Shown here: positions 1 to 7,808 of the stretch, piece after piece
How the letters are laid out: each line of letters begins with the position of its first letter
Numbering within the stretch: position 1 is the first letter of the stretch
Assembly (NCBI GenBank): GCA_025800215.1
Contig: JAOXSC010000013.1
Span: forward strand, 1-64,000
Direction: 5' to 3'
DNA: 64,000 nucleotides
Source: Marinibacterium sp.
Lineage (GTDB): Bacteria; Pseudomonadota; Alphaproteobacteria; Rhodobacterales; Rhodobacteraceae
Made by a program: the position numbers and the translations under genes
Notes under the pieces: model-generated
Told to the model about the DNA's origin: nothing
What the model saw: only the letters and a program-made list of their open reading frames with translations
Databases searched by the model: none

Positions 1-2033
1 CCGTTCTTCGGATAGATAACCTCCCAGATCGGATCGTCATGGGGAAACACTTTGCCGTCCCAGGCCAGGTGTTCGTCGCGCGGCTGCTTGGGCTCGCGGG
101 TCTCTGCGTGGACGTACAGCCAGTAGGGACGGATCTTGACCATCTCGGGGTCGCGCATCTGTTTGAGCCGCCCGGCCTGATGGGCGGTGCGCAGATTGGT
201 CTCGTAAATCACGCGGGTGCGCCAGTTGCGCGACCCCTTGTATTGCCAGCCGCTTCGCTCGACGATCTGGTCAAAGTCCTTGCGAAACGCCTCAAGCCCG
301 CCCCCGCCGCTCATGGCGCGATCCAGGGCACCGCGAATATCCTCGACCAGTGCGACGGAATCCGCCCCAGCCACGACGAAGGCGCGGTCGTGCGCCTGGT
401 GCAGCGTTTCTGCCCAGGACTTACTGGGCAAGCTGACCTTTTGACGTTGAAACTCCTGGGCTTCCTTGAACGTCACGGTGCCAAGTTTCGGTTCAGCCAG
501 CGCCGGACCGTCCTCCTCGAGCACCTCAGCGCGCCCGATCAGATCGGCAAGTGCAAGAGCGTCGCCAAGTGCATCGACATACTCGGGAGCTGAAAGGTTG
601 GCCTGCCATTCGAGGATGTCCTGCGCAAGTTCAGCTGCATCAATGTCACCGATGGCTGTGCGCACCAGGGCACGCAACTCGGCGACCCACCGCTCGTGGG
701 TTGGCCGGATCGCGGCCTCAAGCGCCATAAGCAGGTCATCGACGCGCGGATCTTCGGGGGCGGCAAACGCTAACTCAGGTGTTTTTTTTTGAGCGGGCGC
801 GCTGGCCGGGAGCGGGGTGGCGCGCACCGGCCCGTCCATCGCCTGTTCCATCCAGCTCTCCATATGTGCTGGCTCAAAGCCCGCATCACGCATCCCCTTG
901 AGCACTTCGAGATCCTTCAGCTTGCGCTCTGCGCGCTTTCGCTTGAGCTCTTCTTCGGCCATCTCGTTGGCTGGTCGCGGCCGCCAGATCGTCGGCATCG
1001 CGGCGTTGGGGTAGTTGAATTCGATCAGCCAGCGCACCATCTGGGCGTTCAGTGTTCCCGACAGGAGATCGGAATCGCTGTCGATCAGGGCGTCCAGGAC
1101 GTCGGCGTGGGTCTCCGATGCGGCACGTGCCCCGGTCTTGCCCATTTCGGTTGTCAGCGTCTCGCCCAACACTGCTTTGGACATTTCCGTGTTCCAGAAC
1201 TTGCCCCACTCGGAATAGTCAACGGTACCTGTTCGGCGCGCCTCGAACGTTTCCAGCTCTGTGCCGATGGGCACTGTAATGGCTGATGATCGGTTCATCG
1301 TTTGCAGCACACGCATCAGCTCCTGCTGGTGGCGCGTACCGCGCCCCTCAACGTATTTGCCAACGGGGATTGGCGAGGCGAAACGCTCGAGGAATTGCAT
1401 CCAGTAGGCCACGCCATTTTTCTTGAACAGGACAGGCCAGAAGAGGCGCGTGCCGAGGCCCAGCCCGTAAGGGTTGTTCCCTTTGACCCCAAAGCGGTGG
1501 ACAACGAATTTGCGGGCTGGCAGCTCTTCGCCATTGCGGGCCGCCGTGGTGGTCAGTAGCCGCGGCTGCCAGGCGCGGTCAAAGACAAAGCGGCGTTGTT
1601 CGAGGATGGAAACGTGATCGACCCGCACGTGCCGTCCGTCCTGCGTGTAGATCATCTCACCAATCGAAAAACCCTTCAGGGTCGCATCCAGCAGCCCATC
1701 ACAGATCTGATCGAACGGGATGCTCATGAGCTGGTCACGAACAAAATCGGCAGCGGCGATATCGTCACGGCCGTCACCGCCCGGTTTGACAACCCATTCG
1801 CGCCCGATCAGTTTCTGGCGACGTTTTTGCAGGACCGACCAGGCGTGAGTATCTCGCTCGAGTGCGTCGTAGATCTTCAGGCCCTCGCCGCCGCCGCGCT
1901 CGATCAGCGTGTCGTCGAGCGGATGCAGGACATCCGAGTAGTTGGCGATTGTGATATCGTTGGCAACTGTTGCGACTGCACCACCTGTGTCCAGCTGCTC
2001 TGTGCTCGCCGATTTCGTCTTGCGCTTGGCCAT
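1..2033 (-). CDS. Phage portal protein (DUF935, Mu gp29) fused in frame to head morphogenesis protein (Mu gpF/gp30); 3' end off window
   Basis: An open frame starts at the ATG at 2031-2033, 2 bases after the terminase stop, and stays open for 677 codons to base 3. Residues 1 to about 515 read as a DUF935 portal, the dodecameric ring through which DNA enters the capsid; its C-terminal helical part ends near ALALADLIGRAEVLEEDG. From about residue 518 (KLGTVTFKEAQEF) the sequence becomes a gpF-type minor head protein, with motifs such as HQAHDRAFVVAGAD and RVIYETNLRTAHQAGR. In Mu these are two separate genes; here no stop or obvious restart separates them. An A9 run lies at codons 414-417 (bases 782-790). 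Absence of an in-frame stop was read directly; a sequencing error cannot be excluded. Confidence 0.85.
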   Translation of the reverse strand, partial: MAKRKTKSASTEQLDTGGAVATVANDITIANYSDVLHPLDDTLIERGGGEGLKIYDALERDTHAWSVLQKRRQKLIGREWVVKPGGDGRDDIAAADFVRDQLMSIPFDQICDGLLDATLKGFSIGEMIYTQDGRHVRVDHVSILEQRRFVFDRAWQPRLLTTTAARNGEELPARKFVVHRFGVKGNNPYGLGLGTRLFWPVLFKKNGVAYWMQFLERFASPIPVGKYVEGRGTRHQQELMRVLQTMNRSSAITVPIGTELETFEARRTGTVDYSEWGKFWNTEMSKAVLGETLTTEMGKTGARAASETHADVLDALIDSDSDLLSGTLNAQMVRWLIEFNYPNAAMPTIWRPRPANEMAEEELKRKRAERKLKDLEVLKGMRDAGFEPAHMESWMEQAMDGPVRATPLPASAPAQKKTPELAFAAPEDPRVDDLLMALEAAIRPTHERWVAELRALVRTAIGDIDAAELAQDILEWQANLSAPEYVDALGDALALADLIGRAEVLEEDGPALAEPKLGTVTFKEAQEFQRQKVSLPSKSWAETLHQAHDRAFVVAGADSVALVEDIRGALDRAMSGGGGLEAFRKDFDQIVERSGWQYKGSRNWRTRVIYETNLRTAHQAGRLKQMRDPEMVKIRPYWLYVHAETREPKQPRDEHLAWDGKVFPHDDPIWEVIYPKN

Positions 2034-2035
2034 GT

Positions 2036-3640
2036 TCAATATCCTGCCGTCGGATCAGTTTGAGCAGCGGTTGCGATGCGGTTGTCGTCCGTCGAGACAC
2101 CGCCATATTTCAGGGCGTGCGAGTGCAGCATCTCAAGGCAATCGGGTCCGTCATCGTGCGCCGCGTTGGGCCACTGCAACAGTTGGTCGATCAGTGTGCG
2201 CTGCGTGCTGTGAAATCGGATCAGGCCACCTGCCACTGGCGGCTGCAGCCGTTCGATGCGCAACGCCTTGTCGGCCATCGGCACCACTGGCATGCAGGGC
2301 ATCGCGATGCCTTGCTTGGCGCCTCGAGCCATCAGCTCGGTCCGCAGCATTTCCTGAAACTGAACAGTTTCGACGAACCAGAGCGCGCAGTTGTGCTCGC
2401 GCTGCAGCGCCAGAGCGTCCTCTATGATGACGTCCGGCAGGCGCTTGCGGATCGACGCCTCGACCACATCGAGAACGCCTGTGCTAGGGGAGTAACCGCC
2501 GATCAGAATGGCACTCGGATCCCGCCCTTTGTTCTGCTTGCCCAGCGACGGGTCAATGGCGCCGAACATGATCCAGTCAGATCGCGTGGTCACCCAGTAG
2601 GTCAGATCGCGAAACGCCGTATCGCCGTTTATCGGGTTGTTCTGGTACTCGCTCTCAAAGCTATCGTGATCACCGGCGCGTTCCTTCATCAGAAAGAGCA
2701 GGCTGTGCATCTCGGGCCAGTTGACGATAGCACCCCTGATCAGCTCGGACTGGTGCTTGAGCCAGTAGGCCTCGGCGGCGGCTTCGTCGTTGAGGTAGAG
2801 CTCTTCCCACTCATCCCACAGATCCATCCGGTCGGGCCACTTCAGCAGCGCCTGGTAGCGAGACACCTTCCAGCCAGGTTTCTGAGAAAACCGCACAATA
2901 ACCGCGTCAAACAGCAGCACCGTGCCCGCATAGAGCACATCCATGCTGCCATCCGTCGGGCCAAGTTTCATCACCGCCTTGGAGATCCACTTTTCCAGTT
3001 TGTCCCGCTGCCGTGGATTTTCGACGTTTTCGTCGTTTTCGACATCGTCCATGACAACCAGATCGGGACGGAACGGCCCGTGGCGCCGCCCCCGGATCTT
3101 TTTGCCCGTGCCAAATCCCTCAACCTTGACGTTGTTGCGGGTCACAACCACGCCTTCGCGCCATGTCCGGCCACCCCCCGCCACATCGGGGAAGTCGTAA
3201 GCAATGCGCGGATTGACCTCGAGCTCAGCCTTGATCGCTTCAATCATAACGGCCGCCTGTTCAAAGGCGTCCATGATGAGACAGATATAGTGCTTCTGGC
3301 CTGTCAGGATGCACCATAGGGGAAAGCCCTGGGAGATATGGGTCGATTTCGCAGATCCGCGCGGGGCAATGACCAGGCGGCGCTGCCCCTCTGGCGCTGC
3401 GATCATTGCCGGGAGATCTCGGTAGAGCTCTTGGTGGAGCAGAGATGGCGGCTTGCCCAGGTAATGGGGCAGGTAGGTTTCCATGAAAAACCGATAACCG
3501 CTCTGGGGATCGTGCACCTGCGCGAGCCGTTGCGCCCGCGCGCGCTCGTCGACAGGGAAGGCTTCGACCTCAAGCTCGATCTTGTGACGAAATCCTTCAG
3601 CGAGATCGGTGATGCTGTCGAGGAATTCGTTTGGCTTCAT
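2036..3640 (-). CDS. Phage terminase large subunit (Mu gp28-like)
   Basis: A 534-residue DNA-packaging motor protein. The N-terminal ATPase has a Walker A-like APRGSAKST at residues 92-100 and a Walker B DLVVMDD near 193-199, followed by acidic residues. The C-terminal half carries an RNase-H-like nuclease region with FGAIDPSLGKQNKGRD, where the aspartates are probable metal ligands. It should cut phage plus flanking host DNA and drive it into the prohead through the adjacent portal. The start overlaps the small subunit stop by 4 bases. Length and order (gp27, gp28, gp29) match Mu-like phages. Confidence 0.93.
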   Translation of the reverse strand: MKPNEFLDSITDLAEGFRHKIELEVEAFPVDERARAQRLAQVHDPQSGYRFFMETYLPHYLGKPPSLLHQELYRDLPAMIAAPEGQRRLVIAPRGSAKSTHISQGFPLWCILTGQKHYICLIMDAFEQAAVMIEAIKAELEVNPRIAYDFPDVAGGGRTWREGVVVTRNNVKVEGFGTGKKIRGRRHGPFRPDLVVMDDVENDENVENPRQRDKLEKWISKAVMKLGPTDGSMDVLYAGTVLLFDAVIVRFSQKPGWKVSRYQALLKWPDRMDLWDEWEELYLNDEAAAEAYWLKHQSELIRGAIVNWPEMHSLLFLMKERAGDHDSFESEYQNNPINGDTAFRDLTYWVTTRSDWIMFGAIDPSLGKQNKGRDPSAILIGGYSPSTGVLDVVEASIRKRLPDVIIEDALALQREHNCALWFVETVQFQEMLRTELMARGAKQGIAMPCMPVVPMADKALRIERLQPPVAGGLIRFHSTQRTLIDQLLQWPNAAHDDGPDCLEMLHSHALKYGGVSTDDNRIATAAQTDPTAGY

Positions 3641-4140
3641 GTCTGATATGCCCGCAGAATTTCAACGCCAAAGGGCTCCAGGATCTCCTGAAACGCATCG
3701 CCATGCTGCGGGAAATCTTGCAGGACAAACTCTGCCATCCGCTTGAGCACATCTGACGCAATCGCCAGCTCGCTGAGCTTGGGTGCGGCCCGTCCGGCAG
3801 CCAGGATCATCTTGTTGAAACTATCGGCCAGCGAAGCCATCAGCTTCGTTTTTTCGGCGGGTTCGATGTCAGGGTGATCCTGGACCTGCTCAATGGTCAC
3901 CTGGAACATGATGGTGAAGTCCTCGATCACCGCAGAGACCATTGCCTCGCGGCCTTCGCCCTTCATGGTCGCGGCCGCGCGCGCGATGTCCCAGCAATCA
4001 CCGGACTTCTTGGCGTCAGCTTTCCACCGGCGCAGTGTCCCTTCGGACACGTCCAGGGCTGCGCTGATCGTTGGCATGGCGCAGCGGTTCTGCACGTACA
4101 TGGTGCGCGCCTTGATGCGCGTATCCCGAGGATGCGCCAT
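3637..4140 (-). CDS. Phage terminase small subunit (DUF1804, Mu gp27-like)
   Basis: A 167-residue protein beginning MAHPRDTRIKARTMYVQ with an N-terminal helix-turn-helix (residues about 10-45, including ALDVSEGTLRRWKADAKKSG). A helical region follows that would support oligomerisation. DUF1804 proteins sit directly before the large terminase in Mu-like phages and are thought to recognise the packaging site. The stop overlaps the large-subunit start by 4 bases, which suggests coupled translation. The family call rests on sequence pattern and position. Confidence 0.88.
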   Translation of the reverse strand: MAHPRDTRIKARTMYVQNRCAMPTISAALDVSEGTLRRWKADAKKSGDCWDIARAAATMKGEGREAMVSAVIEDFTIMFQVTIEQVQDHPDIEPAEKTKLMASLADSFNKMILAAGRAAPKLSELAIASDVLKRMAEFVLQDFPQHGDAFQEILEPFGVEILRAYQT

Positions 4141-4146
4141 TGGTTC

Positions 4147-4356
4147 TCACGACCCGCCGCGCGTCATGTAGTCTTTGACCAGCGCCAGGCCGACGCCCAC
4201 GACGCCGCCCGCCACCGCGCCGGAAATGGCACTTTTCGTCTCGACCGCCCGCAAGCGTGTGTCCATGCGGTCGATCTTCTCGCCCTGGGCGTCCATCTTG
4301 GCGTTGAGATTTTTGAGATGGGCCGTGATCTCACCAAGCTCCCGTTCGACCGTCAT
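4147..4356 (-). CDS. Small phage protein with coiled coil and C-terminal membrane helix
   Basis: A 69-residue protein. Residues 1-42 form a predicted coiled coil (LGEITAHLKNLNAKMD, then GEKIDRMDTRLRAVE) and residues about 43-62 form a hydrophobic segment (ISGAVAGGVVGVGLALV). This layout resembles XhlA/hemolysin-type and other small lysis accessory proteins of phages. It overlaps the upstream GapR-like gene by 4 bases and precedes the terminase genes, the place of Mu gp24-gp26. No catalytic residues are evident. A lysis role is inferred from architecture only. Confidence 0.7.
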   Translation of the reverse strand: MTVERELGEITAHLKNLNAKMDAQGEKIDRMDTRLRAVETKSAISGAVAGGVVGVGLALVKDYMTRGGS

Positions 4357-4604
4357 AGTCCAAGGGCCTCCTTGTACATTTTAAGGATCGCCTCCTCTTC
4401 GGCGATGTCGTCCTTGTCTCGCTTGCGCAGGGCGATGATCTTGCGCATCACCCCGGTGTCGTAGCCGCGCCCCTTGGCTTCGGCCATGACTTCTTTCTGC
4501 TGGTCGGCGAGGTCTTTTTTCTCGGCTTCCAGGCGTTCGAACCGTTCGATGAACTGGCGCAATTCATCGGCGGTCACGCGGTAGCTGTCTGTTTGATCAG
4601 TCAT
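4353..4604 (-). CDS. GapR-like DNA-binding protein (DUF2312), phage-encoded
   Basis: An 83-residue protein with the GapR/DUF2312 pattern: N-terminal TADELRQFIERFERLEAEKK, a helical linker with AEAKGRGYDTGVMRKIIALR, and an acidic C-terminal helix ending MYKEALGL. Chromosomal GapR proteins of alphaproteobacteria bind overtwisted DNA and stimulate topoisomerases during replication. The length matches GapR. Its place among lysis and packaging genes of a Mu-like phage is unexpected for a nucleoid protein. A role in handling DNA supercoiling during replicative transposition or packaging is inferred. Confidence 0.85.
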   Translation of the reverse strand: MTDQTDSYRVTADELRQFIERFERLEAEKKDLADQQKEVMAEAKGRGYDTGVMRKIIALRKRDKDDIAEEEAILKMYKEALGL

Positions 4605-4610
4605 GGCCGA

Positions 4611-4844
4611 TCAGGAGGTCACATGTTTGACGGCCCACATGACCGCCTGTTCCGCGTTGGTGATCGCAGTCGACATTTCGCGGCTCTTGCCGATCTCGCG
4701 GCACTTCTCGACAAAGGCCTCGCCAAGATCCTTCAGATCGTTCACTTGCGTCTTCTCCAGATCGGACAGGGTGCGGTACGTGTGGCGAACGGTGTTGTTT
4801 TTCACCCGCTCATCCGATCCGCTGTTTACGTGATCATCAGACAT
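4611..4844 (-). CDS. Acb2/Tad1-like cyclic-oligonucleotide sponge, probable anti-CBASS protein
   Basis: A 77-residue protein starting MSDDHVNSGSDER at 4844; the start overlaps the holin gene by 8 bases. The C-terminal helical hairpin carries KSREMSTAITNAEQAVMWAV, the pattern I associate with the Acb2/Tad1 hairpin family (Arg, spaced small residues, E-x-A-x-MWA-V/G-K). A preceding helix holds LSDLEKTQVNDLKDLGEAF. Family members sequester cyclic di- and trinucleotide messengers so that host CBASS (and, for some, Thoeris) defence is not triggered; the founding Acb2 came from a Mu-like Pseudomonas phage. The assignment is from motif memory, with no alignment run. An alternative is an uncharacterised small phage helical protein. 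Confidence 0.72.
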   Translation of the reverse strand: MSDDHVNSGSDERVKNNTVRHTYRTLSDLEKTQVNDLKDLGEAFVEKCREIGKSREMSTAITNAEQAVMWAVKHVTS

Positions 4845-5442
4845 CTTTGGATCCTTCAGCTCGGGCGGCCCACACCTGCAGCGCCGCGTTAGATTGACCT
4901 TCTGAGCCGTGCGCCACGGCCCGTGCGAGCGCGCTGTCTGTCCCGGTGTCGGCAACACCGGGCGAGGTGTGGTCGAGACCGCGCAGCGTTTCGATATTGC
5001 CCACGACCTGCGGAACACGCGCCATTGTTTCGGCAAGTGATCGCTGGAACTGTTGCGCCTTGGCCTGGTGGCGCGCCCCGAAATAGAATGAGACGATCAC
5101 ACCCATGAGCCACCAGAGCGGTTCGGGCACGAGCGACAGGCCCTGCATCCGCGCCGAGAACCAAACGGGATCGACCATCGCGGATGCGAAGAGTAGGATC
5201 ACCGACAAGGCCAGCAGTGGGCGCGGCAGACGGTTCACGCCATCGACCAGACTGTCAAACCACCCCTGATCCGCCCCGCCGAACTCGCCAGCGAACTGCG
5301 CCAGCGTCGCTGCATCATAGTCATGGGCGCGCTGAGCACCGGCTTCGGCGTTTTCCCGAAACACCTCGGCCGTCTCGGCGATTACGTTGCGCCCGCCGCC
5401 AAAAAGCCCACCGAAGATCATGTGAAAGAGGCTCATCGCCAT
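4837..5442 (-). CDS. Phage holin of the 3-TM GTA type
   Basis: A 201-residue membrane protein. A short amphipathic N-terminus (FHMIFGGLFGGG) is followed by a soluble stretch, then two clear membrane helices at about residues 72-90 (LLALSVILLFASAMVDPVWF) and 105-122 (PLWWLMGVIVSFYFGARHQ). The C-terminal part is probably cytoplasmic. This pattern matches the Holin_3TM family linked to gene-transfer-agent and phage release in Rhodobacterales. It follows the endolysin by 13 bases and would form the pores that let the endolysin reach peptidoglycan. Confidence 0.82.
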   Translation of the reverse strand: MAMSLFHMIFGGLFGGGRNVIAETAEVFRENAEAGAQRAHDYDAATLAQFAGEFGGADQGWFDSLVDGVNRLPRPLLALSVILLFASAMVDPVWFSARMQGLSLVPEPLWWLMGVIVSFYFGARHQAKAQQFQRSLAETMARVPQVVGNIETLRGLDHTSPGVADTGTDSALARAVAHGSEGQSNAALQVWAARAEGSKDV

Positions 5443-5455
5443 TCCCTCCGTTCGA

Positions 5456-6067
5456 TCAGCCCCATGCCGATACCCGTGCGCGAAACTCGGCGTCGCTCAG
5501 GTGATACTTCGGCGAGATGAATTCTTCGGCGCGCTGGATCCAGCCACCCTTGCCGCCCGCGCGGGTGCGCGCGTATTTGCGAGATGCCGGACGGCGATCT
5601 GCAATGCGGAAATAGTAGTTGCGCCGGGCAATCCCGTAGGAATCGCGCAGCAGACCACGATCCACTGCGGCAGCGTCATGCACTGCCGCCAGTGTTTGTG
5701 GCCCGATGACGCCGTCAGCTGCGATCTTGTACCCCATGTCACGCATCAGCCGCTGCAGGATTTTGACCGCATTGGCGCCCGCGTTCACATGCATGTCGAA
5801 CACGCTGGCCTGCAGCGCCTGCGGCAATTTCTCGATACCGGGCCGTGCGAAATAGTGCTCAATGAAGATATCGACCGCTTGCGCACGTGTCAGTTGGCGC
5901 ACGTCGGCGGTGTCCACATCGCCGTCACGGTCGAGGTCGATCCCGAGCCGCCGCATCGTATGAATGGTGACGCCGTATTTCGTGGCACCGCCAGGGTCAT
6001 CTGGATCGTTCACGAACCCGCCTTCGCGGTGGACGATCTCTTCAGCAATCTCTCGGACTGTTTTCAC
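5456..6067 (-). CDS. Phage endolysin, glycosyl hydrolase family 108
   Basis: A 203-residue peptidoglycan hydrolase. The N-terminal GH108 domain shows IVHREGGFVNDPDDPGGATK, with the catalytic Glu in REGG and the typical GGATKYGVT segment. A C-terminal peptidoglycan-binding type 3 region follows (AADGVIGPQTLAAV, then the RRNYYF region). There is no signal peptide, so export would depend on the adjacent holin. It is the first gene after the Mor-like activator, the position of the lysis cassette in Mu-like phages. Confidence 0.92.
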   Translation of the reverse strand: MKTVREIAEEIVHREGGFVNDPDDPGGATKYGVTIHTMRRLGIDLDRDGDVDTADVRQLTRAQAVDIFIEHYFARPGIEKLPQALQASVFDMHVNAGANAVKILQRLMRDMGYKIAADGVIGPQTLAAVHDAAAVDRGLLRDSYGIARRNYYFRIADRRPASRKYARTRAGGKGGWIQRAEEFISPKYHLSDAEFRARVSAWG

Positions 6068-6130
6068 CTGCCTGCTCCTGCACTGTGCAGGGACAGCATG
6101 TCATCGCCACCGTCGGTGGTCGCCCTGAAC

Positions 6131-6535
6131 TCAGTTCAGGTCAAACAGGGGCAGTTGATCGGGGTGGACTTTGTTGGCGATCTTCGGCGCGCCCGCCGCT
6201 TTTCGGATGCGAAAGACGTAGGTCTGACTGATCCCCAACCTTGCGGCGATCTCGGAGGTCGTCAAGCCCTGGTCAACCAGCGCCTCCACCTCTTCAAAAC
6301 GATCTTCAGGGCGCACCCGCGTGGACAGGAGCGATGGAACATAGATGATGTCACCGCCGAACTCGGCGATCAGTGCGTCCGCGTATTGACGATCCAACCC
6401 GGCCAGCGGGCCTTTGTCAGTGTACTTTTGCGGTACGTAGAAACGGGTTCCGGGCAGCGTGCGCTGCAGGGCATGGGCGCAGGCGTCTCCGCAGCGGTCG
6501 GCGACGGTTCCCATGACGCCCCTCCAGCGGCTCAT
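6131..6535 (-). CDS. Mor-like middle/late transcription activator
   Basis: A 134-residue protein from the ATG at 6535, overlapping the upstream stop. The N-terminal half carries the Mor dimerisation region (RFYVPQKYTDKGPLAGLDRQ, IAEFGGDIIYVPSL). The C-terminal half is a helix-turn-helix (GLTTSEIAARLGISQTYVFR). In Mu, Mor switches on middle transcription after early genes and C then activates late promoters; one Mor/C-type protein is seen here. It lies exactly between the early block and the lysis/packaging block, supporting this role. Confidence 0.85.
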   Translation of the reverse strand: MSRWRGVMGTVADRCGDACAHALQRTLPGTRFYVPQKYTDKGPLAGLDRQYADALIAEFGGDIIYVPSLLSTRVRPEDRFEEVEALVDQGLTTSEIAARLGISQTYVFRIRKAAGAPKIANKVHPDQLPLFDLN

Positions 6536-6774
6536 GTGTCGTCCGCCCAATTCAGGGGGCGAACATTCTGGCGGCCCGCTATCACTGTTGTGACCACCCC
6601 GCCGCGCATACGGTAGTCGGTACCGTTAACCATGCACTGACTGGCGCCGCTGTTTAACGCTTCGCGCGTTTCGCGGTGGATCTGGCGCCGCACGGCCTCA
6701 ATGTCGATCATGGCGACGCGCTCCAGCCAACGCAGGACAGCGTGATCGCTGACAGGTACCTTCCGTTTGCCCAT
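6532..6774 (-). CDS. Conserved small Mu-like phage protein of unknown function
   Basis: An 80-residue basic protein starting MGKRKVPVSDHAVLRWLERV at 6774, overlapping the GemA stop by one base and the Mor-like start by 4. It contains helices and a possible β-rich C-terminus (YRMRGGVVTTVIAGRQNVR). The N-terminal DHAVLRWLER pattern recurs, as I recall, in small proteins of alphaproteobacterial Mu-like phages. No catalytic motif is visible. Its position between GemA and Mor suggests an early/middle accessory function. Confidence 0.7.
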   Translation of the reverse strand: MGKRKVPVSDHAVLRWLERVAMIDIEAVRRQIHRETREALNSGASQCMVNGTDYRMRGGVVTTVIAGRQNVRPLNWADDT

Positions 6775-7160
6775 CAGCGCTGCCCCATTTTCTTGAGCGC
6801 CTCGATCACGTCGGAGGCCTCGCTGAAGCTCAGCCATTCAGGATCGTCACAGCCCGTCATCTTTTTGACAAACGCGCGCAGAGACGCCGGATCTGGATTG
6901 CTCCAAACACCGTCGCGCTTCAGTTGGCCCCAGATTGCGAAGATCTTCCGAACATACCCCTTCTTCGAAATCTCGCGCTTCTGGCCTTTCCAGCCCATGC
7001 GCTTGAATTCGGACACCACCGCTTCTTTTTGACGAACTGTCAGGCCAGACGCGCTGCGCACGCCCGCGACGCGCTCCAGCACATCGCGATAGATGTCGTC
7101 ATCCATCCGTAGCTCTTTTTTTGCGATGTGAATTTGAGCCAGGAGAGGATCACGCGCCAT
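6774..7160 (-). CDS. gemA: GemA-like regulatory protein (Mu gp16, DUF1018)
   Basis: A 128-residue protein from the ATG at 7160. It has the DUF1018 pattern: IHIAKKELRMDDDIYRDVLE, then SASGLTVRQKEAVVSEFKR and a C-terminal WSNPDPASLRAFVKKMTG region. Mu GemA modulates host gene expression and DNA gyrase/supercoiling during lytic growth. The start lies 11 bases inside the upstream gene, typical of this packed early operon. The family call is firm from order and pattern; the exact role here is inferred from Mu. Confidence 0.88.
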   Translation of the reverse strand: MARDPLLAQIHIAKKELRMDDDIYRDVLERVAGVRSASGLTVRQKEAVVSEFKRMGWKGQKREISKKGYVRKIFAIWGQLKRDGVWSNPDPASLRAFVKKMTGCDDPEWLSFSEASDVIEALKKMGQR

Positions 7161-7716
7161 GTCGACACCGCGCGCAGGTGTCCAGGTTATCTGCCGTTGC
7201 TGCAAACTCTTTTTGGCAGATCGAGCAGGTTTCCCGGTGAGTTCCGGGCAGCGATCCGACCGTGGGCAGGGCGGCGTTCTCAGATTTTGCGGGCGCTGGC
7301 GCAAACGTCCGCGCGCGCTGTTTATTCGAGGCCCATTTCGCGCGCAGGACCGTCCAGCTGCGGCCGTAGCGGGCGGCCACGTCTTTCACGGCCGACCCTG
7401 CCGCCAGCATCACAAAGGCGCCCTGAAGCTCCTTTTCGCTCCAATTGCCCGGCGCGGTATCCCCGGTTTCGCCCACCGCGCTTGTGTGCGCATTGGGTGC
7501 GGCCGCGTCAGTTGAGGCCTTGTGAGCCGTGACGCCACCGTCTGGCGGGTTTTGCGGCAGCTCGGCGGCAGGGCCTGCGTCGAGTTGATCAATCATTGCA
7601 GAGCAAAACAGTTCCGCGTGTGCCTTTTCGCAAAAGCGCCCGATGGTGACGATCTGCACCTGTTGAACTTCAAACGCCCCATCATCGCCCGGCGTCTGTT
7701 TGATCCTCAATTCCAT
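7150..7716 (-). CDS. Phage protein with HTH/SANT-like domain and C-terminal zinc ribbon, unknown function
   Basis: A 188-residue protein with a GGAGATGA-type ribosome site before the ATG at 7716. Residues about 90-130 (WSEKELQGAFVMLAAGSAVK, AARYGRSWTVLRAKW) look like a SANT/Myb-type helix-turn-helix. The C-terminus has two CxxC pairs (CSICQKEF and CARC) that could hold zinc. The middle is low-complexity and alanine-rich. This is probably a DNA-binding accessory protein of the early operon; I do not recognise a named family. Confidence 0.75.
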   Translation of the reverse strand: MELRIKQTPGDDGAFEVQQVQIVTIGRFCEKAHAELFCSAMIDQLDAGPAAELPQNPPDGGVTAHKASTDAAAPNAHTSAVGETGDTAPGNWSEKELQGAFVMLAAGSAVKDVAARYGRSWTVLRAKWASNKQRARTFAPAPAKSENAALPTVGSLPGTHRETCSICQKEFAATADNLDTCARCRHGA

Positions 7717-7808
7717 ATCTTCATCTCCTGGCTGCTCGTCAGATCGGGGCCACCACGCCCCGATGACCGCCCCGACCGGGGCGGTTTCGCTGTCGTGAAG
7801 TGTGCCGA

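Noticed and set aside
39..2427. Several plus-strand frames across the left edge
   Set aside because: They are antisense to the portal-gpF fusion, whose minus-strand frame carries recognisable phage domains throughout.
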